Below, piece after piece: positions 1 through 9,445 of a stretch of 64,000 bases of DNA. The stretch covers positions 119,197 through 183,196 of the forward strand of contig JAJQCF010000022.1 of assembly GCA_021202845.1 (NCBI GenBank). The letters are read 5' to 3'. The notes under the pieces were generated by a model that had not been told where the DNA came from, did no database searches, and saw only the letters and a program-made list of their open reading frames with translations. Origin of the DNA: Oscillospiraceae bacterium. Its GTDB lineage: Bacteria; Bacillota; Clostridia; Oscillospirales; Oscillospiraceae. Position numbers and translations under genes: made by a program. Every line of letters begins with the position of its first letter. Within the stretch, counting starts at the first letter, position 1.

Positions 1-128
1 GCGGGACAACCGAGGACAGCGGGACAACCGAGGACGGCGGGACAACCGAGGACAGCGGGACAACCGAAGACGGCGGAACAACCGAGGGCAGCGGAACAAG
101 CGAGGACAGCGGAACAACCGACGACGGC
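1..128 (+). repeat. 18-bp tandem repeat coding a Gly-Thr-Thr-Glu-Asp linker
   Basis: Seven consecutive 18-bp units (unit GGGACAACCGAGGACAGC with AGC/GGC alternation and growing divergence toward the 3' end) run from base 3 to 128, and bases 1-2 fit the end of an earlier unit. They encode G-T-T-E-D-S/G, a hydrophilic linker inside the surface protein. The array continues beyond the window, so its true copy number is unknown. The best-preserved copies are at the edge, and such arrays can change length by slippage. Confidence 0.9.
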
Positions 129-3100
129 ACAGGCAGCGAGGGAACGGAAAACGACTCGGGCGCTGAAGTTGCCGCGGCGGGCGCGCAGGAAGCTGTTGTC
201 AGCTATTCATATATAATTGCCGAGGAAAACAACACGAATACCGGCACGGAGGCAGGCAGCACCGAATATTCAGACGGCTCTTGGACGCCTATCGGCAGTC
301 TCGACTACCCCTTCCGCGGCACGTTCGACGGCTGCGGCTATGCCGTCACGGGGCTTTACATTGACACAGAAGACGACTGCGCGGGGCTTTTCGGCTATAC
401 TGAGGGCGCGGCTATCGCCAATCTCAGCGTTGAGGGCGAAATAAGCGGCGGCAGCTATGTCGGCGGCATCGTCGGCTATGCCGTAAGAACGACATTCGCC
501 TCCTGCGCGTTCCTCTCCGAGCAGGGCGAGCTTTACCAGACGAACCTTGCCACCTCCACCGTCAGCGGCGCGGAGTGCGTCGGCGGCCTTGTCGGACTGG
601 CCGAGGACTGCACGTTCTCCGTCTGCCTCAATACGGGCGAGATTAGCGGCTCCGGCTGCGTCGGCGGCCTCGTCGGCTCCGTGTCCGGCGCAAGCGGCAT
701 AGACAGCGCTTTGCAGCTGGGCGCGGTGTACACCGCGGCGGAGCCCTGCGGGGCAATCGCGGCCGTCGGTTTCGAGTGCGTCACGAACGCATATTATCTG
801 GAAAACTGCTGTTATCTGAACAGCGAGGCAACCGAGCCTGCCGACAGCGCATACGCCGCGGCCATAAGCTCCGCCGCCGCTTCCGCCGACGAGCTTGTCT
901 GGATTCTTAACACCTCCAACGGCACGACGGAGAGCACCGGCCTTTGGAGCCGCGGGACTGCGTTCCCCGTACCCTCTGTGTTCTTGGAGGCGGACGGCGG
1001 GACGGCGACCGAGATGTACAAAATCACCATAGACGAGCTGCCGAGCGGCCTGACGCTCACGAGCAGCGCCGAGTACGCGGCGGAGGGCGAGACGGTGACG
1101 CTCACGGTCACGACCGACGAGGGCGTGGCGCTCACCTCCGTTGCCGCAACCTACACCGACACGGACGGCGAGACGCAAAAGCTCGTTCTCAGCTGGACTG
1201 ACGAGCAGCGCACCTTCACCATGCCCGCCGCCGACGTAACCGTCACCGCCACGGCGGAGGAGACGGACGTCACGGCGACATACACCATAACGCTCGGCGG
1301 CGGCACGTCGGGGGACGAGTACGGTTATTTCGCCGACGGCGCGGCAAGCCAGACCGTTTCCGGCCTCGGCGCTTCAACGGAGGTCACCGAGAGCACGCTT
1401 TCCGGCATGAGCGGCCTCACGCTTGCCGAGGCGCTGGACGCGGCGTCGGAGGAGCTGACATACAGCGGCACGACGGAGGAGCGGACATACGTTTTCACCG
1501 GCTGGTACTACGCCGACGGCACGGAGTTTGAATACTTTGCCGACGCTGTGTTTTATAAGGACATCGAGCTTTATGCGCACTGGGCTTATCAGGCCACGCT
1601 GACGTTTGACATCTCCGAGCGCACCGAGGGCGCGGAGGGCAGCAGCGCGCCGGAGGCACAGACACGCACAGCGGGCGAGAAGTTTGACGACCCGGGCGAG
1701 GCCGAGTGGACGACCGACACCACCGGCAACATATACATAGTCCACGAGTTTCAGGGCTGGTACACCTCGGCCGACGACGACGGGGAGTTATGGGACTTCG
1801 ACACCGTTATCAGCGAGGAGAGCGTCCCCGCCTCCGACTTCACCCTCTACGCCGTCTGGGAGACGAGCTACACGGACAAAACGGGCGCGGAGATAGAGAC
1901 TGTGGACAACACGGTGGCCGACAAGGACGCTTTGATTGCCCTTATCGGGGACATAGCGTCAACCCGCGCCACGGACGAGACAAATTACTATTACATTATA
2001 AATATCGAAGAGGACTTGGAGCTTAGTGTTGCAGACCGCGAGACTATAAATATCTGGAACAGCGCGAGCGATGAGTTCTACGGCATAATCTACGGCCAAG
2101 GCCACACGATAACGCTGGAGGCGGATAATGACGCTTCAACATTCGACTGGAGCGACACGGGCTTCCTCCACACTATAAACGCCAGCTCCGGCGTCTATGA
2201 CCTAACAATCGAAGCCGACTGGAGCCTGCCGTCGGGGCAGATTGACAACCACAATAACCAGCCCGAATGGGGTGTGCTGTGCGTATATAACTACGGTGAG
2301 ATTGATAACTGCTCCGCGCTGGTGAACATAAGCGCCAAGGAGGAAGACTCCGTGGAGAGCGGCGGCAACGCCTATGCCAACGACTACGGCGTGGGCGGAC
2401 TTGTCTCCATAAACTGCGGCACAATGTCAGGCTGCACGCTGCTTAGCGGCAGCAGCGTGGCATCGGAATATTCAAAGAGCGTTGTCGGCGGCATTGCGGG
2501 CTACAACTACGGCGTTATGACCGACTGCACAACCGAGGAGGACACAAGCGTCAGCGGCTGCCAGTACGTCGGCGGCATTGCGGGCTATGTCGAGTACAAT
2601 ACAACCAACGGCTTGGTGGCGGAGCTGACGGGCTGTGTCAACAATGCGGATGTCACCAAGGTTGGCGGAGATTCTACACTGACTGACGGCATTATTGCTG
2701 TCGGCGGCATTGCCGGTTCCTCCTACAGCAACAGCAGTTCTTCCTCCAATAATGTCCAAATAACGGACTGCGCCAATAACGGCTCCATCAGCGGCAGCAC
2801 AGAGGTGAGCAAGTCCGCATACGTGGGCGGCATTGTGGGATACATTCACCGTTCTACGGTCATAAGCGAGTGCTGGAACACCGGAGATATAGAAGTAGGC
2901 GGCTTCACGCACGCCGGCGGCATACTGGGCTGTATAATGCTCAGCAGCGGTACGGGCGAAGATGTCAGCCGGTGCTACAGCACAGGCAGCATAAGCGGCG
3001 ACCCTGCGGCGTCCGGCAGTACATACTTCGGCGGCATTGCGGGGCTGGTTTACTCCCTTGAGGTGGTTATTGAGCACTGCTATTCCACCGGCGATATAAA

Positions 3101-4433
3101 TGTTCCCGACGGGGGCTGTGTCGGCGGTATTGCGGGCGGCGACCGCGGCACTTATAAAGACTGCTTCTGGTACGGCGAGGTACTGTCAGGCGAGCAGTGG
3201 GGCGCAGTTGTGGCCACGGAGAGCTCATCAAGCAACGTTTCCATAACAGCCTGCTACTACGGCTTCAGCAGCGAAAGCGGCTCTGCGAGCGGCACGGAGT
3301 ATACAGCGGCCAACCAGAGCGACAGCTGCCTCGTCGCGCGTGACGACTTCACAAACGGCTACCTGACATGGCTGCTGGAGACCGACGGCGGCGCCAACAC
3401 GGCGCACAACAATGTCTGGACAATGTACACGGCGGGCGATACGGCTGAGGACATAACCGAGCAGGTGGAAACCCACCCCGTACTCGGCAGCGGCAGCATA
3501 TATCTTGTCACCGGCAGCTTCAAGGTGCAGGGCAGCGGCGGCGCGGACGACTTCATGTATATCCGTCCATACTCCACGGCGGGCAAGTACACCCAGACGT
3601 GGGAGGACAACGACGACAGCAGCAGCGCCTACATAGCCGGCGGCAGCGGCAACGTGGTCGGCTTCTACTGCAACGACCTTATAAACGACCTCTGGGCTGA
3701 CTCCGAGGACGACACGCAGGTTGTCTATGTGGACTGGACTTTCAGCATCGAATACGCCAACAACAGCGGCTCAAACGTCGAGTACGGCGACGTGAGCGAA
3801 GTCAGCGGCGGCGAGGGCTTTTCCGTCGGGCCGTACTTCATAACGCAGGACGACGACGTCACCCTGACCGCCACGGTCAGCGCGGAGCTGAGCGAGGCGG
3901 AGGAAAAGGAGCCGGTTGAGGAAACGGGCGACGGCGGCGGCAGCGGAGACGGCGAGGGCGACGGCGACGGCTCCGGCAGCGGCACTGTCGGCGACGGCAC
4001 CGGCAGCAGCGGCGAGGGCACAGGCACCGGCTACGGCGGCGAGGGCGACGGCACAGGCACCGGCGACAGCGAGGGCAGCGAGGGCACCGGCGAGGCCGCG
4101 CCCACGACCGAGCAGACCGACGTGGAGATAGTCCCGACAGACCTCTCCGAGCAGTCGGACGAAATGCCGGAGCAGGAGCCGGTCGAGGAACCCGAAGAGC
4201 CGGAGAGCGGCGGCGAGCCGGAGCCTGAACCGGAGGCTGAGGAAGAGCCGGAAGAGGTAGTCGAGGAGGAGCCGGAGCCGGAACCCGAGCCCGAGCTGAC
4301 GATTTTTGAGATAGTTATGGACACGGTTGTGGAAAATCCCATACCGACGATAGTCGTGTCCGTCTGCGTCGTGGCGGCCATTGCCGCGGGCGCCGTGACG
4401 CGCGTAAGGCGCTCCAAGAGCGAGGCAAAATAA
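1..4433 (+). CDS. Large repeat-rich surface protein (GLUG and InlB-type repeats), 5' truncated
   Basis: The reading frame is open from the window edge (first full codon at base 3), so the start lies upstream; the GTG at 681 is internal. In order: a Gly-Thr-Glu-Asp repeat linker (to base 128), two GLUG-like repeats (about 420-690, VGGIVGY-type motifs), a beta repeat (1014-1280), two InlB/Listeria-Bacteroides repeats ending in FTGWY...LYAHW and FQGWYT...LYAVW (1290-1875), and six or more GLUG repeats rich in GGIAGY (2390-3150). A Gly/Asp/Ser linker (3900-4100), a Pro/Glu stalk (4150-4300), one membrane helix (about 4320-4400) and a basic tail close the protein. There is no LPXTG motif, so it should be held by the helix with the repeats outside. 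Such repeats are typical of adhesins or binding proteins. It lies 20 bp ahead of an importer operon, so a role in capturing the imported ligand is inferred, not shown. Confidence 0.85.
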   Translation, partial: GTTEDSGTTEDGGTTEDSGTTEDGGTTEGSGTSEDSGTTDDGTGSEGTENDSGAEVAAAGAQEAVVSYSYIIAEENNTNTGTEAGSTEYSDGSWTPIGSLDYPFRGTFDGCGYAVTGLYIDTEDDCAGLFGYTEGAAIANLSVEGEISGGSYVGGIVGYAVRTTFASCAFLSEQGELYQTNLATSTVSGAECVGGLVGLAEDCTFSVCLNTGEISGSGCVGGLVGSVSGASGIDSALQLGAVYTAAEPCGAIAAVGFECVTNAYYLENCCYLNSEATEPADSAYAAAISSAAASADELVWILNTSNGTTESTGLWSRGTAFPVPSVFLEADGGTATEMYKITIDELPSGLTLTSSAEYAAEGETVTLTVTTDEGVALTSVAATYTDTDGETQKLVLSWTDEQRTFTMPAADVTVTATAEETDVTATYTITLGGGTSGDEYGYFADGAASQTVSGLGASTEVTESTLSGMSGLTLAEALDAASEELTYSGTTEERTYVFTGWYYADGTEFEYFADAVFYKDIELYAHWAYQATLTFDISERTEGAEGSSAPEAQTRTAGEKFDDPGEAEWTTDTTGNIYIVHEFQGWYTSADDDGELWDFDTVISEESVPASDFTLYAVWETSYTDKTGAEIETVDNTVADKDALIALIGDIASTRATDETNYYYIINIEEDLELSVADRETINIWNSASDEFYGIIYGQGHTITLEADNDASTFDWSDTGFLHTINASSGVYDLTIEADWSLPSGQIDNHNNQPEWGVLCVYNYGEIDNCSALVNISAKEEDSVESGGNAYANDYGVGGLVSINCGTMSGCTLLSGSSVASEYSKSVVGGIAGYNYGVMTDCTTEEDTSVSGCQYVGGIAGYVEYNTTNGLVAELTGCVNNADVTKVGGDSTLTDGIIAVGGIAGSSYSNSSSSSNNVQITDCANNGSISGSTEVSKSAYVGGIVGYIHRSTVISECWNTGDIEVGGFTHAGGILGCIMLSSGTGEDVSRCYSTGSISGDPAASGSTYFGGIAGLVYSLEVVIEHCYSTGDINVPDGGCVGGIAGGDRGTYKDCFWYGEVLSGEQWGAVVATESSSSNVSITACYYGFSSESGSASGTEYTAANQSDSCLVARDDFTNGYLTWLLETDGGANTAHNNVWTMYTAGDTAEDITEQVETHPVLGSGSIYLVTGSFKVQGSGGADDFMYIRPYSTAGKYTQTWEDNDDSSSAYIAGGSGNVVGFYCNDLINDLWADSEDDTQVVYVDWTFSIEYANNSGSNVEYGDVSEVSGGEGFSVGPYFITQDDDVTLTATVSAELSEAEEKEPVEETGDGGGSGDGEGDGDGSGSGTVGDGTGSSGEGTGTGYGGEGDGTGTGDSEGSEGTGEAAPTTEQTDVEIVPTDLSEQSDEMPEQEPVEEPEEPESGGEPEPEPEAEEEPEEVVEEEPEPEPEPELTIFEIVMDTVVENPIPTIVVSVCVVAAIAAGAVTRVRRSKSEAK

Positions 4434-4453
4434 TAAGCAGTGGAGGCAACCGA

Positions 4454-6184
4454 ATGAGAGTAAGACGCTGCGCTGCCGCGCTGCTGGCGCTGAGCATGGT
4501 GCTGCTGTGCGCCTGCCGCGCCAGTCCCGCGCTGGAGCAGGTGGTTTTTAACCAAAAATTTGACGATGTTTCCGACGTGGACACGCTGAAGGACAACAAT
4601 ATAGAGTATGACCGCGAGGACGAGGACATATTTTCTGTGACGGAAGTGGAGGAGTCTTCCTCCGAGCGCGGCTTCGAGGACGACATGGCGCAGTACGGCG
4701 AGGAGGAAAACCCCGAGCAGCAGTCCGCCAACACGGACTACGACGTGAGCGCCTCCGACGCCTACACCACCCCCGAGGGCGTGGGCGAGCAGACGGAGCA
4801 GGACTCCGCCGGCGGCGACGAGGGCGCGCTGCGCAGCGACGACGGAACCTCCGCGGCTGACGGCGAGGGCGTCACAGCCGTCACCGAGACGACCGCGGGC
4901 AGCGGCGAAGCCGAGTACAAGCAGGTCGTGCTCTCCGACGGCACCTACATAGAGGTTCCCGCCGGTCTCGGCACTGCCGCGGCGGTGGGCGAGGCGGCAA
5001 TTTTGGTGCAGATGCTGGGCGGCAGCGGCGCGCTCGCCGCCGCGTCGGAGGACTTCCTTGCCAACACTTGGGCGCAGACGGTCTTTGCCGACGAGGGCGC
5101 GGCGAGCACGCCCGCCCTCTGGAGCGGCGACGGCTCCGAGCCCCTTAGCGACGAGGCGTTTGCGCAGCTTTTAGAAATTGCTCCCGCCGTATGCTTTGAG
5201 CTGAGCGGACAAATGACGTTCACGGACGAGCAGATAGCGCAGCTTGAGGCCGCGGGCATCGAGTACGTCGTACTGCCCTCGCTCGCCTCGGCAAGCGGCA
5301 TACGCAGCGCGGTGTCCATAGTCGGCACAGTGCTGGGCGACCGCACGGAGCAGGGCGGACAGAACGCGGAAGAGCTGGCATCAAGCTATCTCGCTTGGCA
5401 GGACGAGCTTATAGCCGACCTCGCGGGCCGCGTTGACCGCTTCACCGTCGGCAGCATCGACTACGACAATGTGCAGGGCGAGGACGTGAAATATCTCTCC
5501 GGCGAGACGGACGCCAGCGCGGGCAAGTATACGCTCTACATCTCCGGCTGGGACAGCGACGTGCTCTACCGCATTTCCACCGCCTCATATGTCGAGTTCG
5601 AGGAGTACGGCCTGCCGGTGACGGAAAAGGGCTATGCCTCCCGCCCGCTGAACTACTACATGAGCATCGCGGGCGTTGTCAACATGGGCGCGGCGGCTCT
5701 GGCCAGCACGAACGTCGCGCGCTGGTACGTCCACCCCATACGCTCCGTGGCGCACATAAAGAGCATAATTAACGGCGCGGAGGGCGTGCAGTTCAACAAC
5801 ACAAACGGTTCGCAGACAAAGTTTTTGACAACCGGCCTCGGCGGGGAGGACTATCCCGCGGTCGTTGTCGCCAGCCAAAGCATAAAGACGGCGCTCCAGA
5901 GCTGCACGGTCTGGAACCGCTTGAGCTGGGATGACCAGCGCGGCATAGAGGTCAAGAGCACCATAGAGGGCAGCTATGAAATCTATGTCAACCCCTGCGG
6001 CGTCGGCAGCTGGGCGGACGGCTCGGCGGAGAGCGTGCTGGAGGCGGTGTGGACGGCGTGGCTTTTCCACGGCGCTTACACGCAGGACGAGGTGCGCGGC
6101 TATATACGCGAGTTTTACAGCCAATTTTACAGATATGACCTCGGCAAGACTGAGATAACCGCAATCTTGGCCGGAAAGGAATAA
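4454..6184 (+). CDS. Lipoprotein, probable ABC importer substrate-binding protein (FecB/BtuF-like)
   Basis: 576 residues. The start has a basic n-region, a hydrophobic stretch and a lipobox LCAC with the lipidated Cys at residue 21. Residues about 25-160 are acidic, low-complexity and probably disordered, a long tether between membrane and domain. The rest resembles the bilobed FecB/FhuD/BtuF fold, with an 'E-I-A-P-A-V-C-F' strand and 'AAGIEYVVLP' in the first lobe followed by a helical linker (AEELASSYLAWQDEL). Assignment leans on context: two FecCD permeases and an ATPase follow immediately. The ligand (iron-siderophore, haem or corrinoid) cannot be read from sequence. The start ATG lies 20 bp after the surface-protein stop, preceded by GTGGAGG, so the two are probably co-transcribed. 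Confidence 0.75.
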   Translation: MRVRRCAAALLALSMVLLCACRASPALEQVVFNQKFDDVSDVDTLKDNNIEYDREDEDIFSVTEVEESSSERGFEDDMAQYGEEENPEQQSANTDYDVSASDAYTTPEGVGEQTEQDSAGGDEGALRSDDGTSAADGEGVTAVTETTAGSGEAEYKQVVLSDGTYIEVPAGLGTAAAVGEAAILVQMLGGSGALAAASEDFLANTWAQTVFADEGAASTPALWSGDGSEPLSDEAFAQLLEIAPAVCFELSGQMTFTDEQIAQLEAAGIEYVVLPSLASASGIRSAVSIVGTVLGDRTEQGGQNAEELASSYLAWQDELIADLAGRVDRFTVGSIDYDNVQGEDVKYLSGETDASAGKYTLYISGWDSDVLYRISTASYVEFEEYGLPVTEKGYASRPLNYYMSIAGVVNMGAAALASTNVARWYVHPIRSVAHIKSIINGAEGVQFNNTNGSQTKFLTTGLGGEDYPAVVVASQSIKTALQSCTVWNRLSWDDQRGIEVKSTIEGSYEIYVNPCGVGSWADGSAESVLEAVWTAWLFHGAYTQDEVRGYIREFYSQFYRYDLGKTEITAILAGKE

Positions 6185-6199
6185 ACGGGAGCTTACGCA

Positions 6200-7477
6200 A
6201 TGTCCGATTTGAAGGATTATCAAGACAAGCAAAAAAAGAAGAACCTTGACGCCAAAATTCAGCTGCGCATGGAGATGGAGGGGCGGAACATATTTCAGGA
6301 TGAAACGCTCCGCCGCCACCGCATGAGCCACGGCGGGCGCGTTATCGTCGCGCTGGCAATCGCCATATTCGTGCTGTTTATACTCTCCATGTGCTTTGTG
6401 CCCTACGGCCTGCTCGGCTTCACGATGACGGATATACACTTTGACTACTCCCTCGCAACGTACCGCGACGTGACGATAACGCGCATATCGGGACTGCTGG
6501 ACTACATCACCACCGGCGGCAGCTCCACGGTGCAGTTTGTCATTTATACCCACATCGTCGTCATACTCGCCGGCATGGCGCTCTCGGCCTCCGGCGCGGC
6601 GTATCAGGGCGTTTTCCGCAACCCCATGTCCTCGCCGACAACGCTGGGCGTGCAGTCGGGCGGACTTATCGGCGGGCTGATTTTCATCTGCTTTTTCGCC
6701 GACAGCGACTTATTTTGGTATAACTCCAACATGATAATCTCCGCCTCCGAGCTGATAGAGCAGATGAACAGCCAGAGCATTTTCCAGCTCTGCGCCCAGC
6801 AGCTGTGTACTTTAGCGGGCTGCTTTGCCGGCGTTATGCTCATCGTGGGCATAGCCTTCGCCGCGGGGCGGGGCAAGATAAACACCGTGGCGCTCATGCT
6901 GGCAGGCAGCGTTTTCTCCACCGTGATAAACCAAATCGGCCAGTTCATCCAGTACGTCGTCTCTCTCAGCGAGGACGAGAACAAGGCGACAATGGTGAAT
7001 AACCTGCTGGGCGGGCGCTTTGCCGCGGAGGACTTTACGTGGTACGAAGCGCTGCTCATGGGCATACCTGTGGTGATATGTCTGGTGATAATTTTCGCCC
7101 TCGGCAGCAAGATAAACATCATGGTCTTCGGTGAGGACGAGGCCAAGAGCATGGGGCTGAACGTGACGGTTTTCCGCAATATTCTCATTGCCGTCTGCAC
7201 AATTTTGACGGCGGTTATCATGTCGTTCTGCGGGCAGCTTAGTATGCTGGGCTTTATGATGCCGCACTTCGCGCGCTATTTGGTCGGCCCCGACTTCAGG
7301 GTGCTGACGCCTGTCTCGGCGCTGCTGGGCGGGCTGACGACGCTCATTGTCTACGACGTGTGCTACATGGTCGGCACGACGGAGCGGTTTAATATGTTCA
7401 CCGGCGTCGTCTGCGGCGTTATGTCAATATTTTTCATCATTTTCTACAGGAGGAACCGCCATGCCGACTGGGCTTGA
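6200..7477 (+). CDS. FecCD-family ABC transporter permease (first copy)
   Basis: 425 residues, longer than the usual 320-350 because of a charged cytoplasmic N-terminal extension (about 45 residues, K/R/E-rich). Many membrane helices follow. Family signatures are visible: ALSASGAAYQGVFRNPMSSP near residue 130 and, near the C-terminus, SFCGQLSMLGFMMPHFAR, the region that contacts the ATPase. FecCD proteins pair to form the pore for iron complexes, haem or vitamin B12. It starts 15 bp after the binding-protein gene and overlaps the second permease gene by 17 bp, so translation is likely coupled. Confidence 0.92.
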   Translation: MSDLKDYQDKQKKKNLDAKIQLRMEMEGRNIFQDETLRRHRMSHGGRVIVALAIAIFVLFILSMCFVPYGLLGFTMTDIHFDYSLATYRDVTITRISGLLDYITTGGSSTVQFVIYTHIVVILAGMALSASGAAYQGVFRNPMSSPTTLGVQSGGLIGGLIFICFFADSDLFWYNSNMIISASELIEQMNSQSIFQLCAQQLCTLAGCFAGVMLIVGIAFAAGRGKINTVALMLAGSVFSTVINQIGQFIQYVVSLSEDENKATMVNNLLGGRFAAEDFTWYEALLMGIPVVICLVIIFALGSKINIMVFGEDEAKSMGLNVTVFRNILIAVCTILTAVIMSFCGQLSMLGFMMPHFARYLVGPDFRVLTPVSALLGGLTTLIVYDVCYMVGTTERFNMFTGVVCGVMSIFFIIFYRRNRHADWA

Positions 7478-8588
7478 GGAAATACGCGCCCTGCGGCGTG
7501 AGGATAAGCGCGAGCACCGCCGTCTCTGGCTCGTGCTATGGGCGCTCGTGGCCGCCGCGCTGGCATTCGACGTCTGCTTCCGCGGCTGGGGCTACGGCTT
7601 TGTCTCTCCCCTTGAGGCGGCCAAGAGCCTTATAGCGCTCGTGCGCGTTGAGTTTGCCGCTATAACGCAGGGATATGTCTACACAAGCTCCTCGGAGCTG
7701 ACGACGGGGCTTAAATACTACGCGGAGACGGTCATGCGCTTCCGCACGGCGCTGCTGCTGATGGCGGGCGGCGCGGTTCTGGCGCTCTCGGGCACGGTTT
7801 ACCAAGCCTCCATGCGCAACCCCATGGCCGTGCCGACCATGCTGGGCGTCTCCTCGGGCGTCAACCTCGCCCAGCTGCTGCTGGTGCTCATCTACGGCAC
7901 GTCGGTTTACAGCTTGACGACAACGCGCTATCTCTATAACTACGGCATCGCGGCGGCCATTTTGCTCATTGTCCTGCTGGGCGGCAAGTTAGCGGGCGGC
8001 AAGCACGCCTCGGTCGCCGATATGCTGATAGTCGGCACGGTCATAAACCGCATGATAAACACGGTTGTCAACTACGTGCGCACGGAAATGGACACCGAGA
8101 CGCTGGTGCTGTTTCAGGAGTACTCCGAGAACTCCTACAACATCTACAACCAGTTTTCCAACCTCGCTATAATGTGCGCCGTGTCGCTCGCGCTGCTGCT
8201 GCCGGTCTACCTGATGCGTTTCAGCTACAACGCAATCAGCTTTGAGGACGGTGACGCGAGCGCAATGGGCGTGCGTCCGGGGGCTATGCGCGTTTACGGC
8301 CTTGTGGCGGGCGCGCTGCTGACGACCACGGCCATGATACACTGCGGCAACGTGGGTATGCTGGCGCTGATGGTGCCGCACCTGTGCCGCTATCTGTTCG
8401 GCGCGGATTTCCGCAAGCTGTTCTGGTCGAGCGCCGTCTGCGGGGCGCTGCTTATGCTGCTCTCGGAGATAATTCAGCGCATGATAGTTTTTGAGGAGTA
8501 CGAGGTACCAATCGGCAGTATCATCAGTCTGCTCACTGTGCCGGTTCTGATTTGGGCAATGCTGAGACAGCGGAGGGGCTGGGAATGA
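7461..8588 (+). CDS. FecCD-family ABC transporter permease (second copy)
   Basis: 375 residues from the ATG at 7461, chosen because AGGAGG lies at 7449-7454 inside the end of the first permease gene; an upstream in-frame start at 7347 would add a non-homologous leader. The signature ALSGTVYQASMRNPMAVPTM and the later HCGNVGMLALMVPHLCRYLF match the FecCD family. It should heterodimerise with the preceding permease; having two different permease genes is usual for this importer class. Its stop overlaps the ATPase start by 4 bp (ATGA). Confidence 0.92.
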   Translation: MPTGLEEIRALRREDKREHRRLWLVLWALVAAALAFDVCFRGWGYGFVSPLEAAKSLIALVRVEFAAITQGYVYTSSSELTTGLKYYAETVMRFRTALLLMAGGAVLALSGTVYQASMRNPMAVPTMLGVSSGVNLAQLLLVLIYGTSVYSLTTTRYLYNYGIAAAILLIVLLGGKLAGGKHASVADMLIVGTVINRMINTVVNYVRTEMDTETLVLFQEYSENSYNIYNQFSNLAIMCAVSLALLLPVYLMRFSYNAISFEDGDASAMGVRPGAMRVYGLVAGALLTTTAMIHCGNVGMLALMVPHLCRYLFGADFRKLFWSSAVCGALLMLLSEIIQRMIVFEEYEVPIGSIISLLTVPVLIWAMLRQRRGWE

Positions 8589-9370
8589 AATTAGAGGTAA
8601 AAAATGTAGAATGCGGCTACACCGCGGGCGCGCCCGTGCTGCGGGATGTGAATTTTTCCGTCGAGGCGGGGGAGATATGCTGCCTGCTGGGTCCCAACGG
8701 CGTGGGCAAGACAACGCTGTTCAAGACCGTGCTGGGCTTATTGAAGCCCCTGAGCGGCACGGTGCGCATGAACGGCGAGGACATCTCCCACTGGTCGTCG
8801 CGGCGCTTGGCGCACAGCATGGCCTACGTCTCGCAGTTCCATAACCCGCCGTTTCCCTACCGCGTGAAGGACGTGGTGCTGCTGGGGCGGATAAACACCG
8901 TCGGCTACTTCGGCCAGCCCTCGGAAATGGACTTCGAGATAGCGGAGGCAGCGATGGCGGATATGGGCATAACCCACCTGCGCGACACGGTTTATACGGA
9001 CATCTCCGGCGGCGAGAGGCAGCTTGTTATGATAGCCCGCGCGCTGGCGCAGGAGCCTGAGCTGCTGGTTATGGACGAGCCCACCGCCAGCCTTGACTAC
9101 GGCAACATGGTGCGCGTTATGAGCAAAATACGCTCCCTGCGCGACAAGGGCTTCGGCATTATCATGACAACCCACTCGCCCGACCAAGCGTTCATGTGCG
9201 AATCCACCGTGGCGCTGCTGCGGCGGGGCGCGCCGCTGGTGTACGGCTTTGCCGCCGAGGTCATAACGCAGGAGAATATGCGCTCGGCCTACGGCGTGGA
9301 CGTGAAGATAATAGAGTTTTTCGACACGCATAACCGTCTGGTGCGCATGTGCTCGCCGCTTTTGGACTGA
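8585..9370 (+). CDS. FecE/FhuC-type ABC importer ATPase
   Basis: 261 residues from the ATG at 8585, which overlaps the permease stop as ATGA behind CGGAGGGG. Walker A is GPNGVGKTT, the signature is ISGGERQLVM, Walker B is LLVMDEPTASLD and the H-loop histidine is in MTTHSPDQ. This set and the order binding protein-permease-permease-ATPase fit the FecE/FhuC/BtuD ATPases that power uptake of iron complexes or cobalamin. The tail has the usual 'VYGVDVKII'-like region. This is the last gene of the transport operon; 75 bp separate it from the SPFH gene. Confidence 0.93.
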   Translation: MKLEVKNVECGYTAGAPVLRDVNFSVEAGEICCLLGPNGVGKTTLFKTVLGLLKPLSGTVRMNGEDISHWSSRRLAHSMAYVSQFHNPPFPYRVKDVVLLGRINTVGYFGQPSEMDFEIAEAAMADMGITHLRDTVYTDISGGERQLVMIARALAQEPELLVMDEPTASLDYGNMVRVMSKIRSLRDKGFGIIMTTHSPDQAFMCESTVALLRRGAPLVYGFAAEVITQENMRSAYGVDVKIIEFFDTHNRLVRMCSPLLD

Positions 9371-9445
9371 CAGGAAAAACGAACGGCTCACCGCCGCTTA
9401 AATAAATCGCACAGACCCACAACAAGCAAAAGGAGACAAAAATCT

